From Paenibacillus shirakamiensis (GTDB lineage Bacteria; Bacillota; Bacilli; Paenibacillales; Paenibacillaceae), in the NCBI RefSeq assembly GCF_017874255.1, contig NZ_JAGGLD010000001.1, forward strand, positions 62,001 through 126,000: DNA of 64,000 nt, written 5' to 3'. The notes beneath the pieces were generated by a model that did not search any database, was not told where the DNA came from, and saw nothing but the letters and a program-made list of their open reading frames with translations. Positions within the stretch are counted from its first letter, which is position 1. Every line of letters begins with the position of its first letter. This document shows positions 37,109 through 44,154 of this stretch, piece after piece. Made by a program: the position numbers and the translations under genes.

Positions 37109-37114
37109 AATTTA

Positions 37115-37146
37115 AGATTGGGCACTTGGTGCCTGATCTTTTTTTC
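37115..37146 (+). terminator. intrinsic terminator after the fibre-like gene
   Basis: AGATTGGGCAC pairs with GTGCCTGATCT (two wobble pairs) around a 3-nt loop, followed by seven T. Confidence 0.85.
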
Positions 37147-37279
37147 AATAATATGATAGCGGTTACAAAAGGACTATACCTGAAGTCCTAGCGAAGTTCA
37201 TTCTTACTCCTGCTTATGAATATCTCGCAAGGAAGTTGGCTTAGCTTAACTTGACGAACGCTTCCAAGTTAACATAAAA

Positions 37280-38038
37280 TTGGGGCAGGTTACTTATAGA
37301 AAAGAGGGGATTACACTGCCACCTAAGCCACAGAATAATGTCTATGCTCAGAGCAAAAGGGAACAAGCTATCCGCAAAAAAAGAATGAAGATGTTGATCT
37401 GGATCACATCCGTTGTCGTACTGATTGTACTCATCTCAGCTGTATTCAGTTACAAACCGAAGGATAAGTCCAGCACTACGACACAATCATTTCCTTACGA
37501 CCAATTACCAGTTCTAGGTAACAAGGATGCCAAGGTCAAGATCGTGGAGTTCGGTGATTATCAATGTCCTTCGTGTAAGCGCTTTGTAGATACTGTGAAG
37601 CCTGAGATTCAAAAGGATTTTCTTGATAAAGGAACGGCGGCGTTTTATTTCATGAACTTTGCCTTTATAGGTGAGGAATCTACGCGCGCCGCTTTAGCAG
37701 CCCAATCGGTCTATCATCAGAATAACGGGGCGTTCTGGACCTACTATGAAGCTTTGTACCGTGAGCAAAATGAAAAAGAAAATGGCGGGAAGCTCACCAC
37801 GGATTACCTAGTGAACCTAGCTAAGCAAGAGAAGCTCCCTATCGATTATGATAAGTTGAAGCAAGATATCGAAAAGGCGGCATATCAAAAAGAATTAGAT
37901 GAGCATACAGCAAAGACCAATGAGCTTAAAATTCAATACTCCCCTACTATTTATGTGAATGGCTTGCAGTATACTGGGAACTATCTCGATTATAATAGTC
38001 TGAAGACGATGATTAATAAAGCTGCAGAAGGAGAGTAG
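37280..38038 (+). CDS. bdbD: membrane-anchored DsbA-like thiol oxidoreductase (BdbD-like)
   Basis: A protein of up to 252 residues with one N-terminal membrane segment (about 40-60) and an extracytoplasmic thioredoxin-fold domain with CPSC (C96, C99) and the cis-Pro loop SPTIYVNG. It introduces disulfides in exported proteins and is reoxidised by its BdbC partner 3 bp downstream. The start is uncertain. TTG 37280 lacks a ribosome site, whereas AAAGAGGGG (37301-37309) is well placed for an in-frame CTG at 37316; the first in-frame ATG is inside the anchor region. Confidence 0.88.
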   Translation: MGQVTYRKEGITLPPKPQNNVYAQSKREQAIRKKRMKMLIWITSVVVLIVLISAVFSYKPKDKSSTTTQSFPYDQLPVLGNKDAKVKIVEFGDYQCPSCKRFVDTVKPEIQKDFLDKGTAAFYFMNFAFIGEESTRAALAAQSVYHQNNGAFWTYYEALYREQNEKENGGKLTTDYLVNLAKQEKLPIDYDKLKQDIEKAAYQKELDEHTAKTNELKIQYSPTIYVNGLQYTGNYLDYNSLKTMINKAAEGE

Positions 38039-38041
38039 GGA

Positions 38042-38527
38042 ATGAATCAGAGAACGGAACGTTCATTTGTACAAGAGTATGGATTATATTTAGCCTGGCT
38101 TGTTGCTATTATAGCTACAGCTAGCAGTCTATTTCTTAGCGAAGTGATGCTGTTTGAGCCTTGTCGGTTGTGCTGGTTCCAGCGTATATTCATGTATCCA
38201 TTAGTATTATGGCTTGGCATCGCAGCTTACCGCAATGACCGTTCCATTATCCGATATGCACTCCCAATGAGTATCATCGGAGGGTGTATCTCTATTTATC
38301 ATTATGCGGAGCAAAAGATTCCGGCTTTCGCTAAGCTTTTACCCTGTAAAGTAGGTGTACCCTGCAATGCAGATTACTTAGATTGGTTCGGTTTCATTAC
38401 AATTCCATTGTTAGCTCTGATTGCCTTTGCTCTCATTACGATCTTTTTGTTTGTGGCTAGACGCGGAGAAGATCCGGATCTAGATATGGATGAGGAGGAA
38501 GGAATAAATCGGGAATGGGTGAGGTAA
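38042..38527 (+). CDS. bdbC: disulfide formation protein BdbC (DsbB family)
   Basis: A 161-residue membrane protein with four transmembrane helices and two periplasm-equivalent cysteine pairs: C41/C44 (EPCRLCWFQR) and C102/C108 (LLPCKVGVPC). It passes electrons from BdbD to quinone. The start ATG 38042 lies 3 bp after the bdbD stop, so the genes form a two-gene operon. The C-terminal 25 residues are acidic. Confidence 0.93.
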   Translation: MNQRTERSFVQEYGLYLAWLVAIIATASSLFLSEVMLFEPCRLCWFQRIFMYPLVLWLGIAAYRNDRSIIRYALPMSIIGGCISIYHYAEQKIPAFAKLLPCKVGVPCNADYLDWFGFITIPLLALIAFALITIFLFVARRGEDPDLDMDEEEGINREWVR

Positions 38528-38676
38528 CCTTAGATAGACCCAATGAATTAATGAAGAGGTTTAAGTATTGGTTATAAAAGTATCACTGATTGCTGATAAC
38601 GTTAGTTTTTTAAAGAAAAGTATGAACTCATAAAATTTAGATCTAATAAGTATAAGTTATAATTTAAAAGAAATGT

Positions 38677-38728
38677 AGATCAAAAAAAGGTTGAGCGGCT
38701 ATGTTAGCTGCTCAACCTTTTTTGATCT
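38677..38728. terminator. long bidirectional hairpin terminator after bdbC
   Basis: AGATC, a run of A and GGTTGAGC pair with GCTCAACC, six T and GATCT; the loop includes a GGCT/AGCT stem. About 150 bp after bdbC, it has T-runs on both strands and could also serve the opposing YneQ-like gene. Confidence 0.65.
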
Positions 38729-38798
38729 ACATCTTTTATGTTACATCTTTTATGTTACATCTTTTATGTTACATCTTTTGTGTTACATCTTTTGTGTT
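38729..38798. repeat. tandem repeat, 5 copies of a 14-bp unit
   Basis: The unit is ACATCTTTTATGTT (copies 1-3) or ACATCTTTTGTGTT (copies 4-5). It begins at the end of the 38677-38728 hairpin. The rest of 38528-38864 shows no gene; a 128-codon plus-strand frame here is produced by the repeat. Confidence 0.9.
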
Positions 38799-38864
38799 GC
38801 ATTTTCTGAGAGGGGAGAAATTAAACATGGCCGACACGATGCAATAAAGGGTCATCTGCGAAGG

Positions 38865-39170
38865 TTAGTCCGTCAGATGAAATCTATCAATCTGTTCCCA
38901 GACTTCTTCTTGCCTGAGGATCTCTCTTTGTCTTCTTCCCATAAGATCAAAATGTGGAAAGGGTGGTCGAAGATGAATATATTTAGGATTAAGCTGATGC
39001 TTTTGACACCACTGTGTGAGTTTCGTGAGATCAGAGCAACCTACCTTGGTTACGGTTGTGATGTCTGGAAAGCGTGAATCATACCAAAAATGCGTGAGAT
39101 AAGCGATCTCTCCATCAGCCACGCTTGCTTTCCACGCTTTAAGTTCGGAACGTTGAATGCCAAATGCCAT
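38865..39170 (-). CDS. small conserved protein, YneQ-like
   Basis: A 101-residue soluble protein beginning MAFGIQRSEL and containing LTHFWYDSRFP, TVTKVGCSDL and HLRPPFPHFDLMG. I recall this pattern from the B. subtilis YneQ family, whose function is unknown. I prefer ATG 39170 (AGGGATGA just upstream) to ATG 39179. The upstream region on its own strand contains the nine-copy octamer repeat, about 110 bp away. The composition and motif-like blocks argue for a real gene. Confidence 0.75.
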   Translation of the reverse strand: MAFGIQRSELKAWKASVADGEIAYLTHFWYDSRFPDITTVTKVGCSDLTKLTQWCQKHQLNPKYIHLRPPFPHFDLMGRRQREILRQEEVWEQIDRFHLTD

Positions 39171-39280
39171 ATCGATCATCCCTAATCTGAGTAGTGCTTT
39201 TATTATACCAAGTAAACTGTAGAATTACACGAGACATCAAGGTATAAAGGCAACAAGATAAAAAGGTATAAAGGTTTAAA

Positions 39281-39352
39281 AGTATAACAGTATAACAGTA
39301 TAACAGTATAACAGTATAACAGTATAACAGTATAACAGTATAACAGTATAAC
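39281..39352. repeat. tandem repeat, 9 copies of an 8-bp unit
   Basis: Nine perfect consecutive copies of AGTATAAC. The unit is not a multiple of 3 and lies in the 494-bp spacer between the divergent YneQ-like and zinc-ribbon genes, so copy-number change could alter promoter geometry but not a protein. Related GTATAAAG-like units precede it (39241-39280). Confidence 0.95.
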
Positions 39353-39501
39353 AGACTTCAAAGAAAAAGCTGGAGACAAACTGAAGCAGAAAGTGTCTGT
39401 CGTTCGCTTTATGGCATGAAAAAAACATAAAATATAAATAAATATAAAAGGCATAAAGCATAGGAAAATGTTTCAGAAGCAAAAAAATCATAGAATTTAC
39501 T

Positions 39502-39537
39502 AAAAGCACAAAAAGCACAAAAAGCACAAAAAGCTCA
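39502..39537. repeat. tandem repeat, 4 copies of a 9-bp unit
   Basis: AAAAGCACA three times, then AAAAGCTCA. It lies about 130 bp upstream of the zinc-ribbon gene. The rest of 39353-39664 holds no recognisable gene. Confidence 0.9.
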
Positions 39538-39664
39538 AAAGTCCAGTGAGTCTAGGGTAATTGGGGGAGAATCAGGCTTTTTGTTTCAATTAGTTGAGCG
39601 ATAGGTAAATCTATGAAGAGATACCGAATATGTCGAATCATGTTATAAAAGGGAGTGTATGACG

Positions 39665-40159
39665 ATGAGTTTTTTTGATAAATTTAAAGCAGGAGTGACG
39701 GAAGCCGGGAATAAGGCAAAACTGCTTGTAGAGATCAATCGAATTAAGTTACAGAATAAAGATCTGAAAGATCAAATGAATCAACATTTCGAAGATATCG
39801 GCCGTCTGGTCTATGATAAATTTGGTCCAGATCAGCATCAAAATTCGGAAAGAGGAGACATCTCCAATGCTGGAATGAATGTGATTTTTAATAAAATCCG
39901 TGCATTGAAGCAGGAGATCGAGCAGAATACATTACATATACAGAACTTACAGGATCACAAAACGTGTAAAAAATGTGGAGCAGAGATGCCTGCTGAAGCC
40001 AAATTCTGCACAGCCTGTGGAGCGACTTTCGAGATCAGTCACAATAGCGAAGTGGATTATGACCTGGATGATAGTAAGGAACAATCTAAACAGCACGGCC
40101 ATGCTGCTAGAATATCCGATACAGATGAGCAGTCCTCTACGCGGGAGGAGCCTAAATGA
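39665..40159 (+). CDS. zinc-ribbon protein with an N-terminal helical region
   Basis: A 164-residue soluble protein. Residues 1-95 are helical and charged (coiled-coil-like, about 20-45 and 75-95). Residues 101-118 form a zinc ribbon with CxxC pairs C101/C104 and C115/C118 (CKKCGAEMPAEAKFCTACG). The C-terminal 40 residues are polar and disordered. ATG 39665 is better spaced from AAGGGAG than ATG 39659. Its stop overlaps the next gene's start (ATGA), coupling it to a membrane protein. Function unknown. Confidence 0.82.
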   Translation: MSFFDKFKAGVTEAGNKAKLLVEINRIKLQNKDLKDQMNQHFEDIGRLVYDKFGPDQHQNSERGDISNAGMNVIFNKIRALKQEIEQNTLHIQNLQDHKTCKKCGAEMPAEAKFCTACGATFEISHNSEVDYDLDDSKEQSKQHGHAARISDTDEQSSTREEPK

Positions 40160-40572
40160 ATCAATTCTCTGTGGTCAGGCGGGAAATTCGTGCATGGTTG
40201 GAACAGTTCAAAATCTATTACATTCTCAAACCTTATGAACTGCACTTACTATTCGGTGGGCTTGGCATTATGCTGCTGTTTATATTTTTAAAATTCATTC
40301 TGCCTTACACCGCCTATCCATCCTTAGATATCTTCTTCATTGACCTGCCTCTCTATGAGCTAGGTCGTCTAGCATTCTGGGTCGGTGTGTGGGGTTCACT
40401 CGTCTCCTCAAATGTAAAATATCTTCCCTATGCGCTGTGGATCTACGCTCTTATCGGACTGCTAGAATATCCGAATATTACGCTGTCTACGCTAGTACCA
40501 GCTATCGTCTTTGCTATATTGGGCTATGCATTGATGCAGTATACCGCAAAATCAGGAGCGCGGGAACTATAG
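40156..40572 (+). CDS. small membrane protein of unknown function
   Basis: A 138-residue protein with three to four predicted membrane segments (about 33-50, 70-88, 92-107 and 112-128) and a basic, soluble N-terminal 25 residues. I recognise no family. It overlaps the zinc-ribbon gene by 4 bp, and the two probably form a functional pair, for example a cytosolic zinc-ribbon partner recruited to the membrane. Confidence 0.78.
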   Translation: MNQFSVVRREIRAWLEQFKIYYILKPYELHLLFGGLGIMLLFIFLKFILPYTAYPSLDIFFIDLPLYELGRLAFWVGVWGSLVSSNVKYLPYALWIYALIGLLEYPNITLSTLVPAIVFAILGYALMQYTAKSGAREL

Positions 40573-40603
40573 GAAAAGATATAGATGAGTTACAGCACAA
40601 GGT

Positions 40604-40733
40604 ACTCTAAATAGGCTATAGGATAAGAGACTATTAATGAGATATAGAATAAGATACTATTAATGAGATATAGAATAAGATACTCTGAATGACATAAAAT
40701 GAGACATCCTATATGATCTAAGAGTGAGATAAT
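40604..40733. repeat. 26-bp tandem repeat, two perfect and about three diverged copies
   Basis: Copies at 40630-40655 and 40656-40681 are identical (start ACTATTAATGAGATATAG). Flanking units at 40604-40629, 40682-40707 and 40708-40733 are diverged but in register. Noncoding. Confidence 0.85.
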
Positions 40734-40809
40734 CTTACAATGACATGGAAAACAATTTTTACAACGAAATGAATCACAAGTATACCCGTTCTTTCTAGCA
40801 TCACAAATT

Positions 40810-40862
40810 AACAAGGAGGGACTTACACAGCTATAACAAGCTGTGTAAGTCCCTCCTTGTTT
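40810..40862. terminator. bidirectional hairpin between the membrane-protein gene and msrA
   Basis: A 24-bp perfect stem starting AACAAGGAGGGACTTACACA (40810-40833, complement 40840-40862 approximately) with a loop of about 6 nt. It lies 4 bp from the msrA stop codon. Confidence 0.7.
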
Positions 40863-40865
40863 GCA

Positions 40866-41516
40866 TTACCATTTAATCGACTTGATTAAGTACACCCTTC
40901 TCTCGCGTTCTTCCAAGGGCAAAGGCCATTGCTCGATCTCAGCGATGATGCGTTCACGATTGGTGAAGCCTTTAGCTAATCCATTTAATCGGGCGGCTAA
41001 GGTCGAATCTGTAAGACGATCTAAGCTAGGATAGAGTTCCAGCATAGTAGCGAGTGCATCAGGAAAGCGTTTGAGATAGTATTTCTGGTGTCTTTCTTCT
41101 GCTAGTTCAAAACCTTCATAGGGAAGGACTTCTGTGGCAGGTTCATCATGGCCCTGTTGCAGTCGTTCATGAATGACGTGTGAGCTAACTTCTTGTTGAT
41201 AATCATCTCTATAGAATAGGAGGGATTGATATTGGCGTCCTTTGTAATCATTAATGTTCAAAGGTTGATGCGAATTCCAGAACAGATGGATCAGTGATTT
41301 CAAAGAAATGATCTCAGGATCATAGTCGATCTCAAGCGATTCGGAGTGATCCCCCATATTGCGGTAAGTAGGAAGAGGTGTAGTCCCTCCTGCATAACCT
41401 GTACGTGTACGAACTACACCGGGGAGATGCCCGAATAAGGCATCTGGGGACCAAAAACATCCCATAGCTAACGTAATCGTCTCAGTTCGGGGAAGCATGT
41501 GTTCAGGAAATTGCAT
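40866..41516 (-). CDS. msrA: peptide methionine-S-sulfoxide reductase
   Basis: MsrA repairs the S-epimer of oxidised methionine. The 216-residue protein has the catalytic GCFWSPDALF (C20), the substrate loop TGYAGG and YDPEIISLKSLIHLFW. It is longer than many MsrA proteins, with about 40 extra C-terminal residues. The start ATG 41516 lies 11 bp after AGGAGG. It stands alone, terminated by the long hairpin at 40810-40862. Confidence 0.93.
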   Translation of the reverse strand: MQFPEHMLPRTETITLAMGCFWSPDALFGHLPGVVRTRTGYAGGTTPLPTYRNMGDHSESLEIDYDPEIISLKSLIHLFWNSHQPLNINDYKGRQYQSLLFYRDDYQQEVSSHVIHERLQQGHDEPATEVLPYEGFELAEERHQKYYLKRFPDALATMLELYPSLDRLTDSTLAARLNGLAKGFTNRERIIAEIEQWPLPLEERERRVYLIKSIKW

Positions 41517-41587
41517 GAGCCAGATAGCCTCCTGTTCATCTAAGTATAATTGTATACATTATACCCCAAACCGAGTCCGAGATTAGA

Positions 41588-42562
41588 TTAGACGAGTACC
41601 TTTTTGAACTCTTGAGTGAGTAGAGGTACAACATCGAACAAATCACCAACGATGCCGTAGTCTGCTACTTTGAATATTGGAGCTTCGGGGTCTTTATTTA
41701 TTGCAATAATGACGCGAGATTGGCTCATGCCGGCCAAATGCTGAATCGCTCCGCTAATGCCGCATGCGATATAAATCTCAGGTGTTACGACTTTTCCTGT
41801 CTGACCAATCTGAAGGGCATAATCACAGTAACCTGCATCGCAAGCTCCCCGTGAGGCACCTACGGCACCCTGTAATACTTCGGCCAGTTCTTCCAGTGGC
41901 TTGAAGCCATCTGCACTTTTCACGCCTCGTCCACCAGATACAACAAACTTAGCTTCGGTCAGGTCTACTTTCCCGGAGGTTTTGCGAATGACATCTTTGA
42001 TAATGGATCGTAGATCTGCTTTGGGTGTAAATTCAAGCTCCACAATATCTCCAGGGGTAGGGACGGTTGCTGCGGCACTAATATTGTTAGGGCGAATGGT
42101 AATAACTTGGGGGCCCTCTAAGAACTGCTTGGTCTCAAAAGCTTTGCCTGCATAGAGAGGGCGCGTATATATAGCTTTGCCATCTTCCTTAGCGATAGAG
42201 ATGACATCAGAGATTTGCCCGCCGTGCAGACGAGAAGCGACAGCAGGGGCAAGATCACGACCTATAGCTGTATGACCCAGTAGAATGACTTCGGGATTCA
42301 CTTTATCCATTACGATCTGAAGCGCATCTAGATACAGTTCTGGATGATAGGTCTCGAGTTCTGGACGATCGATAACGTAGACACTTCCCTGAGTATACCC
42401 GGCGAGTTCGCTTGCAAGGGGAGTGATTTGAGATCCAATTAAGGCCACTGCCACAAGATCATCCTGATTCTTGATTTGGGACACAGCTTGAAGCGCTTCC
42501 AAGGTGACTTGACGCAAGCTTCCACCACGAACTTCTGCAACTACCAAATAAGTCTGGCTCAT
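41588..42562 (-). CDS. etfA: electron transfer flavoprotein, alpha subunit
   Basis: EtfA binds FAD and, with EtfB, takes electrons from acyl-CoA dehydrogenase. The 324-residue protein has the C-terminal FAD domain with GGRGVKSADGF, GAVGASRGACDAGY and ISGAIQHLAGM. The start ATG 42562 follows AAAGGAGGA. It lies 24 bp after etfB and ends the fadR-etfB-etfA operon. Confidence 0.95.
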   Translation of the reverse strand: MSQTYLVVAEVRGGSLRQVTLEALQAVSQIKNQDDLVAVALIGSQITPLASELAGYTQGSVYVIDRPELETYHPELYLDALQIVMDKVNPEVILLGHTAIGRDLAPAVASRLHGGQISDVISIAKEDGKAIYTRPLYAGKAFETKQFLEGPQVITIRPNNISAAATVPTPGDIVELEFTPKADLRSIIKDVIRKTSGKVDLTEAKFVVSGGRGVKSADGFKPLEELAEVLQGAVGASRGACDAGYCDYALQIGQTGKVVTPEIYIACGISGAIQHLAGMSQSRVIIAINKDPEAPIFKVADYGIVGDLFDVVPLLTQEFKKVLV

Positions 42563-42586
42563 ATGTGAAATCCTCCTTTTATCTAC

Positions 42587-43354
42587 TTAGATTAATTTGG
42601 CTTCCGTACGAAGCAGTTGAACTAATGAAGCGGCCTGCTGTGCTGGATCTCCTTGAATCATTTGACCTGCTTTGCGTGCAGGAGGCAACGTGAGTGAGAG
42701 ACGCTGAGTTTTGGCAGTAATATCGGCTAGGCTAAGTCCCACATCATCCAGCGTAAGGTTCTGGAACGGCTTTTTCTTCGCTTTCATAATGCCAGGAAGA
42801 GAGGGATATCTAGGTTCATTCAGACCCTGCTGCGCTGTAAAGACGGCAGGAAGCGTCACTTCAGAAGTCTCTGTATCTCCTTCCGCATCACGAAGGACCT
42901 TGGCCTTGCCGGACTCCACATCAAGTTTCGTTATAGAGGAAATGTGAGGAATACCAAGAAGCTGGGCTAGCCGAACGGCTACCTGTCCGCCGCCAGTATC
43001 CACGGAGAAATTACCCCCAAGAATCAGATCATAGGATTGATTGCTTAGGAATGCTGCTAATACACGAGATATGCTGTATTCATCCGCTGGAATGCGATCA
43101 TCGTTCATAAGAACGGCATCGTCTGCTCCCATCGCAAGTGCAGTACGAAGCGCCTCTGCTGTGCGATCAGGTCCTACAGAGATGACGGTGATGTTGCCGC
43201 CGTGAATATCCTTTTGACGAAGTGCTTCTTCCACAGCATATTCATCATAAGGATTGACTACATATTTCACCCCATCATCGGAGACTTCCCCGTTCTGAAT
43301 CACGATTCTTTCTTCCGTGTCAAATGTTTGCTTCAACAATACATAGATATTCAT
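42587..43354 (-). CDS. etfB: electron transfer flavoprotein, beta subunit
   Basis: A 255-residue EtfB with NPYDEYAVEEALR, SVGPDRTAEALRTALAMGAD (AMP-binding region) and GGGQVAVRLAQLLG. It pairs with EtfA to carry electrons from FadE-type dehydrogenases toward quinone, most likely through the FadF-like Fe-S protein encoded across the divergent promoter. It lies 29 bp after fadR. Confidence 0.95.
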   Translation of the reverse strand: MNIYVLLKQTFDTEERIVIQNGEVSDDGVKYVVNPYDEYAVEEALRQKDIHGGNITVISVGPDRTAEALRTALAMGADDAVLMNDDRIPADEYSISRVLAAFLSNQSYDLILGGNFSVDTGGGQVAVRLAQLLGIPHISSITKLDVESGKAKVLRDAEGDTETSEVTLPAVFTAQQGLNEPRYPSLPGIMKAKKKPFQNLTLDDVGLSLADITAKTQRLSLTLPPARKAGQMIQGDPAQQAASLVQLLRTEAKLI

Positions 43355-43383
43355 GTGCCAAGCTCCCCTCTAAAATAATCAGA

Positions 43384-43965
43384 TTATTTAAGTCCTCTTA
43401 AGAAGAATTCGACCGTCTTGTCGACCTGTCCGATGAGTGAATACTTACGGCCTGAGATCAGCCAAGAGGTGACGACTTCATCCAGACTACCAAAGATCAG
43501 TAACCGAGTTAACTTGATATCCAGATCTGCGCGGAACGATTGTTCCTGAACCCCCTTTTCCAGAATATGCTCAATCAATTGAATATAGGGCTTCACTACA
43601 TTACCTATCGCTACGCGAAGTTCTAGATTACTTTGACGAAGTTCAATCTGCGTGACATAGGCTAAATTTACATTGTTCTCAAGCTCACTTAAGTGAATGT
43701 TACATACGGTTCTTAGAGCTTCATCTGCCGAAGCTGAATCCTTAACACTTTCATGGAAGAGCGCAATCAGTCCGCCCAATCGTTCTTGGAATAGAGAAAT
43801 AAGGATATCTTCTTTTTTCTTGAAATATAAATATATCGTACCGTCGGCAACGCCCGCCTCCTTAGCTATCTTGGAAATTTGCGATCCATGAAAGCCGTTC
43901 TCTGCAATGACTTTAAGGGCCGCTTCCAGAATGAGCTCATATTTATCCATTTTTCTACTTGCCAT
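43384..43965 (-). CDS. fadR: TetR-type repressor of fatty-acid degradation, FadR
   Basis: A 193-residue TetR-family repressor with an N-terminal helix-turn-helix (about 25-45; ISKIAKEAGVADGTIYLYFKKKEDIL region) and an acyl-CoA-binding core. In B. subtilis FadR (YsiA) releases DNA on binding long-chain acyl-CoA. A perfect consensus FadR box lies 36 bp upstream of its start, in the shared promoter region, so it should repress itself, etfBA and the fadFNAE genes. The start ATG 43965 follows CGAGGTGG. Confidence 0.92.
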   Translation of the reverse strand: MASRKMDKYELILEAALKVIAENGFHGSQISKIAKEAGVADGTIYLYFKKKEDILISLFQERLGGLIALFHESVKDSASADEALRTVCNIHLSELENNVNLAYVTQIELRQSNLELRVAIGNVVKPYIQLIEHILEKGVQEQSFRADLDIKLTRLLIFGSLDEVVTSWLISGRKYSLIGQVDKTVEFFLRGLK

Positions 43966-44000
43966 TATGCCACCTCGGTGTTAGAATTCGAATTAACAAC

Positions 44001-44018
44001 TGAATGAATACTCATTCA
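44001..44018. promoter_or_regulatory. FadR operator
   Basis: TGAATGAATACTCATTCA is an 18-bp palindrome that matches the B. subtilis FadR consensus (TGAATGANTANTCATTCA). It lies between divergent fadR-etfBA and fadF-fadNAE. Confidence 0.9.
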
Positions 44019-44090
44019 TTTTTCTTAATCTTATGGGAAACAGCAAGGGATGTCAATGTTTCAGACTAAGATTTTATTTTGAAGAATAAA

Positions 44091-44104
44091 TGTAACCGCT
44101 TACT
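44091..44104 (+). promoter_or_regulatory. likely CcpA-binding cre site upstream of fadF
   Basis: TGTAACCGCTTACT matches the cre consensus (TGWAANCGNTNWCA) at all fixed positions except the last, and has GTAA/TTAC symmetry. It lies 51 bp upstream of fadF. Catabolite repression of the FadR regulon is known in B. subtilis. Confidence 0.55.
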
Positions 44105-44154
44105 AATGAGAGAGCCGTCACAACTTATTCTGAAGTAACAGAGAGGACGGATGA

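Noticed and set aside
38691..39077. A 128-codon plus-strand frame with hydrophobic repeats
   Set aside because: Its N-terminus is the translated 14-bp tandem repeat and the rest is antisense to the YneQ-like gene.
39203..39527. Two minus-strand frames of about 83 codons rich in Tyr, Thr, Val, Ile and Leu
   Set aside because: They are generated by the 8-bp tandem repeat, open in several frames, with no ribosome site.
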